Shown here in pieces: positions 55,131-63,901 of a stretch of DNA of 64,000 nt. The stretch lies in contig JAPTWR010000086.1 of assembly GCA_028065135.1 (NCBI GenBank), positions 9,180-73,179 of the forward strand, read 5' to 3'. Made by a program: the position numbers and the translations under genes. Numbering within the stretch: position 1 is the first letter of the stretch; each line of letters starts with the position of its first letter. The notes under the pieces are model-generated. The model was given only the letters and a program-made list of their open reading frames with translations. It made no database searches and was not told where the DNA came from. The DNA comes from Acidithiobacillus sp. (GTDB lineage Bacteria; Pseudomonadota; Gammaproteobacteria; Acidithiobacillales; Acidithiobacillaceae).

Positions 55131-56924
55131 CGAGGCGGGCCGGTTAGCGCCTCCCTCCAGCCACGCGCGGCGCCGCGCAAGCACCACCGCGTCCACATCG
55201 TCGAGCAGTTCCAGCCAGATGGTCTCTTGCGGCGGGGGGGTGGGGACCAGACGGGCTTCCTGGAGGATGTCTTCCCGAAAGAACTGTACGCGCGCCGCCG
55301 CGCCTTCGGGAATCGCGTCCAATTGCGCCTGCAATTGTTCCGCGGTGGTCCGAACGCCCTCGACAGCGACGAGAATGTCGTCCGGCGACAAGCCCGCCTG
55401 CTCCGCGGGGCTCCCGGTCCGCACCTGGCGCAACTGGGCGCCCAGCGCGTGCGGACGCCAGCCCGCACCCAGCCAGGCGCACATCGTTTTCTCCGCGGGT
55501 TGCCCGCCATCATCCTGCGGGCCGCTGGCCGCCCGCGCGTGCACGACGATGCCCATTTCCGCCAGCAGCGCCGCGAGCGGTAAATCGGTCCTGTCCGTGA
55601 TCCAGCCCGCCAGACGCCCGGCGAGGGCCGGTCCGGCAAGCGTCTCCACCTCATCGATGCACTGCCCTTCCGGCAGCGGCTTACCGACACGGCCGTAATC
55701 CTGCCACAGCCGCGCAAGCAGCGTGTCCAGGCTGCGCGCGCCGTCGCTTTCCAGACGCAGACTGAGGTCCAGGCACAGGGCCAATAGCGCCCCCTTGTTG
55801 TAATAGCTGATTTCAAAGTTGGCGCTGTTGACGTGCGGGTGATACAACTTGATCCAGGCGTCTTCGCTCGACTCCGCCACGCTTTGCAGGAAGCGTCCGG
55901 GGCGGCGCAGCAGGCGGGTCATCTCCTGGGCGATCCCGGTCAGATAACGCTCGGGCGTGATCAGTCCGGCGCGGCGCAGGCAAAGGTCGTCGTAATAGGA
56001 GGTGATCCCTTCGAAGACCCAGAGGTCACGGGTCAGCGCCTCACGGTCCAGCGCGCTGGCGCCGAGGACTGCCGGACGGATGGCCTGCACCAGCCAGCTA
56101 TGGAAATACTCGTGACTGGCCAATCCCAGAAAACGCAGATAATGGTCTTCCTGGCGGCCGCTGAGGTCATCCCGCGCGCAGAGCAGGGCGCTGGAGGCGC
56201 GATGCTCCAGGCCACCGTAGCCGTCGGCGCTGGCCATGCACAAAAAATGATAGGTCGCGAAGGGTGTTTCACCCCAGAAACGCTGCTGCCAGTCGCAAAT
56301 GCGGGCCAGATCGGCACCCAAGCGTGGCAAGTCCGCCTGATGCGTTCCTTGGATGAGCAGGTGATGGGGTCGTTCCCCCGCTTGAAAATCGAGCAGGGTG
56401 AGCGTCCCCATCAGCACCGGGTGGTCGATGAGCGCGCTGTATTCCGCGGCGGCGAAGCAACCCCATCCCCAGACCTCGCCACTGTGCCGGGGGAGGGCGG
56501 TCGCCACCTGCCACGCATCGGGGCCTTCGAGGGTCACCGCATGGCGCCGTTCTTCCTGGCCGAGTACCCGCAGATACAGGGCGGGTCCGTTGAAAAAGCC
56601 GCCTAGATGGTCCAGATAGGCGGTACGCACAGAGCGATCAAAGGCATATACCGCATAATGAATGACGACGGGGCCCTGACCCGCGGCCAAACGCCAACGG
56701 TCCTTGCCGATCTTGCGCAGGGCGACCTCCCGCCCGTCCCGTTCCGCGCGGATTTCCGTGATATGGCGGGCGAGGTCGCGGATGGTGTAACTGCCGGGTA
56801 CCCAAGCGGGGAAGGCGAGCCCCTGCCCCTCCGGATCCGGCTCTGGAAGGGTCAGGGACACCCGAAACACATGCGCCAGCGGCTGGGCCGTGATGTGGTA
56901 GAGCAGATCACCCATAACGCGCAA
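55125..56924 (-). CDS. M61 family metallopeptidase with PDZ domain
   Basis: A 599-residue glycyl-aminopeptidase-like protein. The N-terminal region (~1-160) is a beta-rich M61 domain with FPAWVPGSYTIRDLARHI. The zinc motif HEYFHSW (H-E-x2-H) lies near residue 275, with the downstream glutamate in LWVFEGITSYYDD. A PDZ domain occupies ~485-560 (VRTGSPAEQAGLSPDDILVA). No signal peptide is evident, so it is predicted cytoplasmic. It follows the Pcm-like gene by 3 bases. Confidence 0.93.
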   Translation of the reverse strand: MRVMGDLLYHITAQPLAHVFRVSLTLPEPDPEGQGLAFPAWVPGSYTIRDLARHITEIRAERDGREVALRKIGKDRWRLAAGQGPVVIHYAVYAFDRSVRTAYLDHLGGFFNGPALYLRVLGQEERRHAVTLEGPDAWQVATALPRHSGEVWGWGCFAAAEYSALIDHPVLMGTLTLLDFQAGERPHHLLIQGTHQADLPRLGADLARICDWQQRFWGETPFATYHFLCMASADGYGGLEHRASSALLCARDDLSGRQEDHYLRFLGLASHEYFHSWLVQAIRPAVLGASALDREALTRDLWVFEGITSYYDDLCLRRAGLITPERYLTGIAQEMTRLLRRPGRFLQSVAESSEDAWIKLYHPHVNSANFEISYYNKGALLALCLDLSLRLESDGARSLDTLLARLWQDYGRVGKPLPEGQCIDEVETLAGPALAGRLAGWITDRTDLPLAALLAEMGIVVHARAASGPQDDGGQPAEKTMCAWLGAGWRPHALGAQLRQVRTGSPAEQAGLSPDDILVAVEGVRTTAEQLQAQLDAIPEGAAARVQFFREDILQEARLVPTPPPQETIWLELLDDVDAVVLARRRAWLEGGANRPASL

Positions 56925-56927
56925 GGC

Positions 56928-57581
56928 TCAGAATACGAAGCGGGCGGGCAGGGGCGGGTGACGCAGGGGCGGAATTTCAGTCTCGAAAAGTTCCACGCTT
57001 TCGAAAATGCCCGGCTGGGAGTGGGAGATGCGCCGCACCCGCATGGCCGGGCCGGTACCGAGAATGGCGATCAAGCGCCCGCCGACCGCCAGTTGCGCCT
57101 TGAAGGAGTCCGGCAGCACCGGCAAGGAACCGGTGATGCAGATGGCATCATAGGGGGCATGGGCCGCCCAGCCATTGGCGCCGTCGCCAATGTGCAGATG
57201 GGCATTATGCACACCCTGCGCCCGCAGACGGCCTTCCGCCATCTGGGAGAATCCGGCGCGATCCTCGATACTGTGCACCATCCCGGCGAGTCGGGCCATC
57301 AGCGCGGTCAGATAACCGCTTCCGGTGCCGATTTCCAGCACGCGATCGTGTTCACGCAGATCGAGTTCCTGCAAGACTCGCGCTTCCATCTTCGGTGTCC
57401 ACATGATCTCGCCATGCTCCAAGGGCAGATTGAAATCGGCGAACGCCAGGTGACGATAGACGGTAGGCACGAAGAGTTCGCGCTTGACTTGCGCAACGGT
57501 GGCCAGTACCCGGGGGTCGAGCACCTCCCAGGTGCGGATCTGGGTATCGATCATGGTACGGCGGAGGGTGTCAAAGTCCAT
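56928..57581 (-). CDS. pcm: Protein-L-isoaspartate O-methyltransferase-like protein
   Basis: A 217-residue AdoMet-dependent methyltransferase. VLDPRVLATVAQVKRELFVP and the AdoMet loop VLEIGTGSGYLTALMAR are typical of PCMT. After HGEIMWTPKMEARVLQ comes YDAICITGSLPVLP and GGRLIAILGTG. Members with this MIDTQIRTWEVLD start often sit before tolC, but no tolC is present here. It would repair isoaspartyl residues, although the activity of this subgroup is uncertain. It is coupled to the M61 gene. Confidence 0.9.
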   Translation of the reverse strand: MDFDTLRRTMIDTQIRTWEVLDPRVLATVAQVKRELFVPTVYRHLAFADFNLPLEHGEIMWTPKMEARVLQELDLREHDRVLEIGTGSGYLTALMARLAGMVHSIEDRAGFSQMAEGRLRAQGVHNAHLHIGDGANGWAAHAPYDAICITGSLPVLPDSFKAQLAVGGRLIAILGTGPAMRVRRISHSQPGIFESVELFETEIPPLRHPPLPARFVF

Positions 57582-57731
57582 GGCGCATCAGGATTCCAGT
57601 GAATTTCCGCCATTTAGGCATGGGTCTGGTGGCAAGTCAATCCGTGCGCCCGGCGACCTATCCGGCAGATGTGGATTGGCTTGGCGCCCGTCCTGTGCTC
57701 CAATAGCCGGTATATTGCGGAGGAGTCCCCC

Positions 57732-58673
57732 TTGGAGAGCCGTGCGCACGCGCTGGTAGCGATCATTTTTCTGGCCGTTCTGGGTGTCGGGGTGGCCGTG
57801 GTCGGATTGTGGATGCACCACCGCCATCCACCCGGCATCGTTTATGACGTGATCTCGCCCTATAGTGTCAGCGGCCTTACCCTGCAGGCCGCCGTGCGCT
57901 TCAAGGGGGTGCGCGTGGGAGAGGTGACGGCCATCGGCCTGGACCCCGCCAATCCGCGGATGATCCGCGTGCAAGTCACGATCAACAAAGCGGCGCCCAT
58001 CACCCGTGCCACCTTTGCGGAACTGGCGCCCCAGGGGGTTACCGGACTGAGTTATCTGTCCCTGAGCGATCATGGCACCGATTTCACTCCCTTGCTCAGC
58101 AGGCCCGGGAAGCCGGCGGAAATCCCCATGCACCCCAGTTTCTTCGAAGTGCTCTCCCGTAACGGGGAGTCCCTGGTGAACCGGAGCAACAAACTGGCGG
58201 ATCGCCTGAATCTGCTCCTCAACGACGAAAATCGCACGCGCTTTGCCCAGACCCTCGTCCAGGTGGATCATGCCACGAGTCAGTTGGTAAACATGGAGAC
58301 GGCGTTGCTCCCGACCCTCAAAGCCCTGCCCGCCATGGTGGCCGCCACCCGGTCCACGCTGGTGGCGAGCCGCACGCTCATCCTCCACCTCGATGCGCTG
58401 ACCGAGGCCGCACAGGCGCCGCTGGCGAATGCGGCGGAAGCCGCCAAGTCGCTGCGCGGATTCAGTGTGGCCGGTGAGCGGGCGGCGAATACGCTGAACT
58501 ACGACACCTTGCCGCGGGTCAATCGGCTCACCCGCAGTCTGATGGCCAGCAGTTCGGTGTTGCAGGATCTCAGCCGTTCGCTGCAACGTTCCCCGCAATC
58601 GCTGCTTTACGGACATCGCGGCCCGCCGCCGGGGCCCGGTGAGGCGGGCTTTACGGCGGAAGGAGGGCACTAA
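57732..58673 (+). CDS. MlaD/MCE family substrate-binding protein
   Basis: A 313-residue protein from TTG 57732, with GGAGGAG before it. An N-terminal membrane anchor (HALVAIIFLAVLGVGVAVVG) is followed by the MCE domain (residues ~40-125; VSGLTLQAAVRFKGVRVGEV, GVTGLSYLSLSDHG). A long helical C-terminal part follows. Such proteins carry lipids between membranes with an MlaE permease and MlaF ATPase, which are not adjacent. The auxiliary lipoprotein gene begins 4 bases after its stop, so the two act together. Diverges from the pcm-like gene. Confidence 0.9.
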   Translation: MESRAHALVAIIFLAVLGVGVAVVGLWMHHRHPPGIVYDVISPYSVSGLTLQAAVRFKGVRVGEVTAIGLDPANPRMIRVQVTINKAAPITRATFAELAPQGVTGLSYLSLSDHGTDFTPLLSRPGKPAEIPMHPSFFEVLSRNGESLVNRSNKLADRLNLLLNDENRTRFAQTLVQVDHATSQLVNMETALLPTLKALPAMVAATRSTLVASRTLILHLDALTEAAQAPLANAAEAAKSLRGFSVAGERAANTLNYDTLPRVNRLTRSLMASSSVLQDLSRSLQRSPQSLLYGHRGPPPGPGEAGFTAEGGH

Positions 58674-58677
58674 TCCC

Positions 58678-59340
58678 ATGCGATCCCAAGGTTTTCTCTC
58701 ATTTCCGGTGAGACGGGGCATGGTGCTGGCCGGGATCGCCGCCCTGCTCGCCACCGGTTGCGCCACCAGCGCCCCCTGGCGGGCACCCTACGGTATCGCG
58801 CCGCCGCCTCCCGCCCCGCTGGCCCGCGGCGCGGGTGCAACGAAGACGCTGCCCGTGCTGCGTCTGGACCGGGTCGGCGCCGCGCATTGGCTGAAAACGG
58901 ACGCCTATCAGTATCACCTGCTCTACCAAGATCCACAGCGCCTGCTGGCGTATCGGGATGCCCGCTGGGTCGGCACCCCGCCGCAGATGATCGCCAACCG
59001 TTTGCAACAGCGGTTGGAAGGCTCCGGCCGGTGGCGGGCGGTTTTGGTGGGGCAGTCCCGCGGCAGCGCGACATGGTTGTTGCAAGTCCGGCTGACGGAC
59101 TTCGTGGTGAATTTCAGTGGACCGGGCACGGGCAAGGCGCTGGTCGCCGGTACGGCGACGCTGGTGAGGGCCGCCGATGATCAAGTGGCCGCCCAGCATC
59201 GCTTTCGCTTCACCGCGCCGCTTCCCGGCGCCAGTGCTCAGGGCGGGGCCGCGGCTATGGCCGGAGCCAGCGCCAGCTTCGTGGCGGCGGTGAGTGGATG
59301 GGCCGCGCGGGTGGCCGCCCTCAATCCTCCCGGCGCTTGA
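58678..59340 (+). CDS. ABC transport auxiliary lipoprotein (PqiC/DUF330-like)
   Basis: A 220-residue lipoprotein from ATG 58678. The signal peptide ends LLATGC with lipidated Cys28. The body has the ABC-type transport auxiliary family pattern: LPVLRLDRVGAAHWLKTDAY, YQYHLLYQDPQRLLAYRDAR and LLQVRLTDFVVNF. It partners the MCE protein encoded upstream in intermembrane lipid transport. Its 3' end overlaps the convergent universal stress gene by 20 bases. Confidence 0.88.
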   Translation: MRSQGFLSFPVRRGMVLAGIAALLATGCATSAPWRAPYGIAPPPPAPLARGAGATKTLPVLRLDRVGAAHWLKTDAYQYHLLYQDPQRLLAYRDARWVGTPPQMIANRLQQRLEGSGRWRAVLVGQSRGSATWLLQVRLTDFVVNFSGPGTGKALVAGTATLVRAADDQVAAQHRFRFTAPLPGASAQGGAAAMAGASASFVAAVSGWAARVAALNPPGA

Positions 59341-59785
59341 CCACCAGTACCGGGACGGAGGCGTGGCGGATGATGTCGTTGGCCACCGAACCCAGTAGCA
59401 GGCGGCCGATGGCGCCATGGCCGTGGCTGCCCACCACCAGCAGATCGGCGCCCTGCGCATCGCCATAGGCGATCACCGCTTTTCCGATGTTTTCCACACT
59501 TTCTTCCAGCGCCACCTCGGGCGTAATTCCGGTTTCCGCTATCGACTGACGCAGCCTTTCCATCTCGACGTGCGCCAGGTGGAGCAGCTTTTCGCGCAGA
59601 TCCAGGGCCGGGGGCAGGATTTCTTCCGGCATCTGCAGATGGAGCACCTGTGGGTTGAAAACGTGCAGCAGGGTGAGGCGGGCGCCGTGGAGTTGCGCCT
59701 CCCGCGCCGCCATTTGCGCGGTGAACAAGGCCATGGGCGAAAAGTCGACGGCCACCAGAATATGCTTTATGGGGGGGTTATCCAT
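59321..59785 (-). CDS. Universal stress protein (UspA family)
   Basis: A 154-residue cytoplasmic stress protein. HILVAVDFSPMALFTAQMAA is the N-terminal strand and VGSHGHGAIGRLLLGSVANDIIRHA the nucleotide-binding G-x2-G-x9-G(S/T) region. VPVLVVKRRED ends the domain, so it is of the ATP-binding Usp type. Its start overlaps the 3' end of proS by 8 bases, suggesting cotranscription with proS. Confidence 0.94.
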   Translation of the reverse strand: MDNPPIKHILVAVDFSPMALFTAQMAAREAQLHGARLTLLHVFNPQVLHLQMPEEILPPALDLREKLLHLAHVEMERLRQSIAETGITPEVALEESVENIGKAVIAYGDAQGADLLVVGSHGHGAIGRLLLGSVANDIIRHASVPVLVVKRRED

Positions 59786-61490
59786 GAAAATGCTCCTTGC
59801 GCAGGTGGTCCATGAGTTGTGTTTCGTCCAACAGCACGTTTTCGGTGGCGCGCCGCGCCCGGTATTCCCAAACGCCCTGTGCCAGCACCTTGTCGCTGAC
59901 CACGATGCGATGCGGCAGGCCGATCAGGTCCATGGTGGCGAACTGCACCCCCGGACGCTCCTCGCGATCGTCCAGCAGCACGCTATATCCCGCCGCCTCC
60001 AGGCGGTCATGCAGGGCCTGGGCGGCGGCGGCCACCTCCGGTGATTTGCGCGCATTGATGGCGACGATGCCCACCGCAAAGGGGGTCAGGGCCATGGGCC
60101 AAAGGATGCCGCGATCATCAAAATGCTGCTCCACCGCCGCCGCCACCAGCCGTGACACGCCGATGCCGTAGCACCCCATGGTGACCGTGGCATCGCGGCC
60201 CGTCTCGTCCAGCACGGTGATGCCCATGCGCTTGCTGTAACGCTCCCCGAGCTGAAAGACATGCCCCACTTCGATGCCGCGACGGATGCCCAGGGTGCCC
60301 TCCGCGCAGTGCGGGCAGGCATCTCCGGCGCGCACATTGCGCAGATCCGCCACTGGCGGGCGCGGCAAATCCCGATCCCAATTCAGGTGGATCCAGTGCA
60401 GATCCTCCGCATTGGCGCCCGTGCTGAAATTGACCACGCTGAGGGCGCGCTGATCGGCAAGGATGGGAACCGGCAGCGGCGGCTCCTTGGGGCCGATGAA
60501 ACCCAACGGCACGCCGGTGGCGGAGACGGCCTCCTCCGGGCTGGCAATCCGCAGATCCCGCGCGTCCAGGGCATGTCCCGCCTTGACCAGATTCAATTCA
60601 TCATCACCGCGCAGCAGCAACATGACCGTCTTGCCGTCGGCCACCACCAAGATGGTCTTGACGATTTTCGCGGTGCTGATGCCTAAATGTTCGGCTTGCC
60701 CCGCTACGGTGTGGATGCCCGGCGTTCGCACCCGCTCGGCCGCCCGCGGCGTTTCTGTCTCGGCGGGTGCCGGGCGACTCCGGGCCTTTTCCAGGTTGGC
60801 CGCATAATCGCAGTGGTGACAGGAGGCGATGGCATCCTCGCCTGAATCCGCCAGCACATGGAACTCATGGGAGCGCTTGCCCCCGATGACGCCGTTATCC
60901 GCTTCCACCGCGCGGAAGTTCAGCCCGAGGCGGGTGAACGTCCGCTGATACGCCTCATACATGCTCTGATAGGTGGCCTCCAGCGAGGCGTGATCCATGT
61001 GGAAGGAGTACGCATCCTTCATGATGAACTCGCGCCCACGCATCAGTCCGAAGCGTGGGCGGATTTCATCGCGAAACTTGGTTTGAATCTGGTAGAAATT
61101 GACGGGAAGCTGCCGATAAGAATGGATCTCCCGCCGCACCAGGTCGCTGATCACCTCTTCGTAGGTGGGGCCCAGACAGAAATCACGATGATGACGGTCC
61201 TGCAAACGCAGCAACTCCGGCCCATACTCCTCCCAACGGCCCGACTCCTGCCACAACTCGGCGGGCTGCACCACCGGCATCAGCAACTCCTGCGCGCCGC
61301 TGCGGTTCATCTCTTCGCGCACCACCCGCTCGACCTGGCGTAATACCCGTAACCCCAGAGGCATCCAGGTATATAAACCGGAGGCCAGGCGGCGGATGAA
61401 GCCACCGCGCAACAAAAGCTGGTGGCTGATGAGCTCCGCCTCGGCAGGCGTCTCCTTGAGGGTGGGGATGAAGATCTGACTGGCGCGCAT
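59778..61490 (-). CDS. proS: Prolyl-tRNA synthetase
   Basis: A 570-residue class II aminoacyl-tRNA synthetase of the bacterial type. The ATG at 61490 (MRASQIFIPTLKETPAEAEL) has AAGGA five bases upstream; the nine-codon longer start is rejected. Motif 1-3 region includes GGFIRRLASGLYTWMPLGLR, FRDEIRPRFGLMRGREFIMK (motif 2) and GCYGIGVSRLVAAAVEQ (motif 3). An INS/YbaK editing domain is inserted near residues 230-395 (HLGISTAKIVKTIL). The anticodon-binding domain closes the protein. Confidence 0.97.
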   Translation of the reverse strand: MRASQIFIPTLKETPAEAELISHQLLLRGGFIRRLASGLYTWMPLGLRVLRQVERVVREEMNRSGAQELLMPVVQPAELWQESGRWEEYGPELLRLQDRHHRDFCLGPTYEEVISDLVRREIHSYRQLPVNFYQIQTKFRDEIRPRFGLMRGREFIMKDAYSFHMDHASLEATYQSMYEAYQRTFTRLGLNFRAVEADNGVIGGKRSHEFHVLADSGEDAIASCHHCDYAANLEKARSRPAPAETETPRAAERVRTPGIHTVAGQAEHLGISTAKIVKTILVVADGKTVMLLLRGDDELNLVKAGHALDARDLRIASPEEAVSATGVPLGFIGPKEPPLPVPILADQRALSVVNFSTGANAEDLHWIHLNWDRDLPRPPVADLRNVRAGDACPHCAEGTLGIRRGIEVGHVFQLGERYSKRMGITVLDETGRDATVTMGCYGIGVSRLVAAAVEQHFDDRGILWPMALTPFAVGIVAINARKSPEVAAAAQALHDRLEAAGYSVLLDDREERPGVQFATMDLIGLPHRIVVSDKVLAQGVWEYRARRATENVLLDETQLMDHLRKEHFHG

Positions 61491-61721
61491 AGAAATCCTT
61501 GTTTGGTTGAAGCGCACAGTGTAAGAAAGGGCGGGTCAGATTACCATCACCCTATCCGAAGCGTTTCACGCGCCCATTGCCGGGACCGCGCGCCTCTAAA
61601 ACAGCATCACGGCCACACCGCATCTGGCGGCCGAGCGTGCATGGAAGGCCGCCCGGTGGCATAATGCGGCGCCGGCCACTCTTCCTGGCCATAAGCTCCG
61701 GCGCTTGCGGATTGAAATACT
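61491..61721. other. proS / glycosyltransferase intergenic region
   Basis: A 231-base divergent gap. CATAAT at about 61660 could serve the plus-strand glycosyltransferase gene. I see no RNA gene or ORF worth naming. Confidence 0.4.
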
Positions 61722-63782
61722 TTGACTGACCCTGAGCAACTAAACACCCATATTATCCTCATCAACTGGAACAGTCTCGCGGACACCCGCCGCTGCCTGC
61801 GGGCGCTGGCGGTGCTGACGGACATGCCCGCTCATATCTGGGTGATCGATAACGATTCCACGGATGGTAGCGCGGAGGGTCTGGCGCAGTGGATCGCATC
61901 CAGTCCTCTGCCGATCACCCTGATCCGCGCCGGAGAAAACCTGGGCTTTGGTGGTGGTTGCAATGTGGGCTTCCGCCGTGCGCTGGCGGACGGGGCGGAT
62001 TTTATCTGGGTGCTGAACAACGACGCCATCGTCCATAAAGACGCCCTGGGCGCCATGTTGCGGGTCATGCGGACCGACGCGCGCGCGGGCGCGGTGGGGT
62101 CGGTCATCTACGATCTGGAGCATCCGCGGCGGATATTGGTGTGGGGCGGCGGATTTATCCTGCGCTGGGCCGGGATAGGGCACCATGCGCGCAAGCCGGT
62201 TCCGGTGGAACGGCTCGATTACCTCACCGGGGCCAGCATCCTCTTCCGGCGGGAAGTGCTGGAGCAGGTCGGGCTCTTCGACGAGCGGCGCTTCTTTATG
62301 TATTGGGAAGACACGGATCTGTGTTTCCGCATGCGGGAGCAGGGTTGGACGCTCGCGGTGGCGGAAGACGCCTGGATCTGGCATCAACATTCGTCCAGCC
62401 TGGGGCAGGCCCATCCGCTGAAGGATTATTACGTCACGACCTCGGCGGGCCGCTTTCTGGCCAGCCATGCCCGATATCCACGCTTGGCCTGGGCGGGCGG
62501 ATCGGCGATCCGCCTCGGAAAGCGCCTGATCCGCGGGCAGTGGACGAATGTGCGCGCCATCTGGGAGGGCTGGCGAGGATTGCCTTACGGCGATCAGATA
62601 CCGATGCCGCTTCCCTTGCCGCTGGTGGAGCGGCGCAAGACGGTGCGCGTGGCGGTGGAGGCGACGACGCTGCAGGGGCGTCCGGCGGGCATCGGTCATT
62701 TCACGGCGGCGCTGATGACCGCTTTGTCCCATAACCGGGCGATTGGGCTGGCGTATTTCTCGACGACCGGCTATTCCTCCAAGCCGCCCAGACCTTCAGG
62801 CTTGCGGGTGCCGCGGCGCGGCGACTGGCGCAAGAAAATCCCGATGGGCCGCGAATTGCAATTCTATTTGCAGGGATTGCAGTTAGAGCTGCTCAAGCGC
62901 CGTTGGCGGCCGGAAGTGATTTTGGGGACCAGCTATGTTTTGCCGCGTGCGCGCACCCCCCAAATACTGGTGGTGTACGACCTCTCGCACCTGCGCAACC
63001 CAGAGACGCATCCGCCGGGCCGGGTACGCTTTTTGAACCGTCATCTGCGTCCGGCTTTGGAGCGAGCGACCTCCGTGGTGACGATCTCGCATTTTTCCGA
63101 GCAGGAACTGTTGACGTTTTTTCCGGAATTGGCCGGGCGCATCCATGTCCTGTATCCGGGGGTCGCGGAGCGTTTTGGCGGCGCCGTCACCGAGGCGGAA
63201 GATCGCGCGCTGTTGGCCGCCCTGAACGGGGAAGAGCGGCCTTATTTGCTGTTTTTATCGACCCTGGAGCCGCGCAAAAATCTGGAGCGCCTGCTGCTGG
63301 CCTATGAAGGACTGCCAGCCCCGGTAAAGACCGTCCATCCCCTGGTGCTGGTAGGGCAGATGGGATGGCAGGACAGCCGCTTTGCCCCGATTCTGGAGCG
63401 GATGCTGGCGCGGGGCGAAATCATCATGCCCGGTTACCTGCGCGACGAACTGCTGCCCGCTTTGTTCGGGCGGGCGTTGGCGCTCTTGTACCCTTCATTA
63501 TACGAGGGCTTCGGCCTGCCGCCCGTGGAGGCCATGGCCTGCGGCTGTCCGGCGCTGGTAAGCAACGTGACCTCTTTGCCGGAGGTCTGCGGCGACGCGG
63601 CCCTCTACTGTGATCCGCTGAGCGTGGAATCCATCCGCGCCGGTATCCTGCGGTTGACCAGCGACGCCCATTTACGCGAACAACTTCGTAGCGCGGGGCG
63701 CGCTCGCGCCGCGCGGTATAGTTGGCAGCGGGCGGGGGCGCAAATGCTGGAAATTGTGCGGGAGGCCGCGGGCCGGACGTGA
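61722..63782 (+). CDS. GT2-GT4 fusion glycosyltransferase
   Basis: A 686-residue protein from TTG 61722 (preceded by no strong Shine-Dalgarno). Residues ~1-290 are a GT2 rhamnosyltransferase-like domain: HIILINWNSLADTRRCL, IWVIDNDSTDGSAEGL, LGFGGGCNVGFRRAL, WVLNNDAIVH with the DxD-type site, and YWEDTDLCFRMREQG. Residues ~310-686 are a GT4 domain: GRPAGIGHFTAALMTAL, VYDLSHLRNPETHPPG, LFLSTLEPRKNLERLL and YPSLYEGFGLPPVEAMACGC. One polypeptide therefore may add two sugars in succession. It is outside the main polysaccharide locus. Confidence 0.92.
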   Translation: MTDPEQLNTHIILINWNSLADTRRCLRALAVLTDMPAHIWVIDNDSTDGSAEGLAQWIASSPLPITLIRAGENLGFGGGCNVGFRRALADGADFIWVLNNDAIVHKDALGAMLRVMRTDARAGAVGSVIYDLEHPRRILVWGGGFILRWAGIGHHARKPVPVERLDYLTGASILFRREVLEQVGLFDERRFFMYWEDTDLCFRMREQGWTLAVAEDAWIWHQHSSSLGQAHPLKDYYVTTSAGRFLASHARYPRLAWAGGSAIRLGKRLIRGQWTNVRAIWEGWRGLPYGDQIPMPLPLPLVERRKTVRVAVEATTLQGRPAGIGHFTAALMTALSHNRAIGLAYFSTTGYSSKPPRPSGLRVPRRGDWRKKIPMGRELQFYLQGLQLELLKRRWRPEVILGTSYVLPRARTPQILVVYDLSHLRNPETHPPGRVRFLNRHLRPALERATSVVTISHFSEQELLTFFPELAGRIHVLYPGVAERFGGAVTEAEDRALLAALNGEERPYLLFLSTLEPRKNLERLLLAYEGLPAPVKTVHPLVLVGQMGWQDSRFAPILERMLARGEIIMPGYLRDELLPALFGRALALLYPSLYEGFGLPPVEAMACGCPALVSNVTSLPEVCGDAALYCDPLSVESIRAGILRLTSDAHLREQLRSAGRARAARYSWQRAGAQMLEIVREAAGRT

Positions 63783-63839
63783 CCGGGCATGCCGGATAAC
63801 TCCATAACGGCGGTCATCCCGCGTTCTGTTGCAGCACCT

Positions 63840-63868
63840 CCACGGCGTCCACTACACTGACGCCGTGG
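63840..63868. other. Perfect inverted repeat
   Basis: CCACGGCGTC (63840-63849) and GACGCCGTGG (63859-63868) form a 10-base-pair stem with a 9-base loop. No T-run follows, so it is not an obvious terminator. It may be an operator or a remnant of an element end ahead of the ORF at 63902. Confidence 0.55.
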
Positions 63869-63901
63869 GGGTGCGCTCAACGTCACGAAACCGCGGAATC
63901 C

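Noticed and set aside
57588..58766. 392-codon minus-strand ORF
   Set aside because: Antisense to the MCE gene; no domain and an arginine/glutamine-rich composition typical of a shadow frame.
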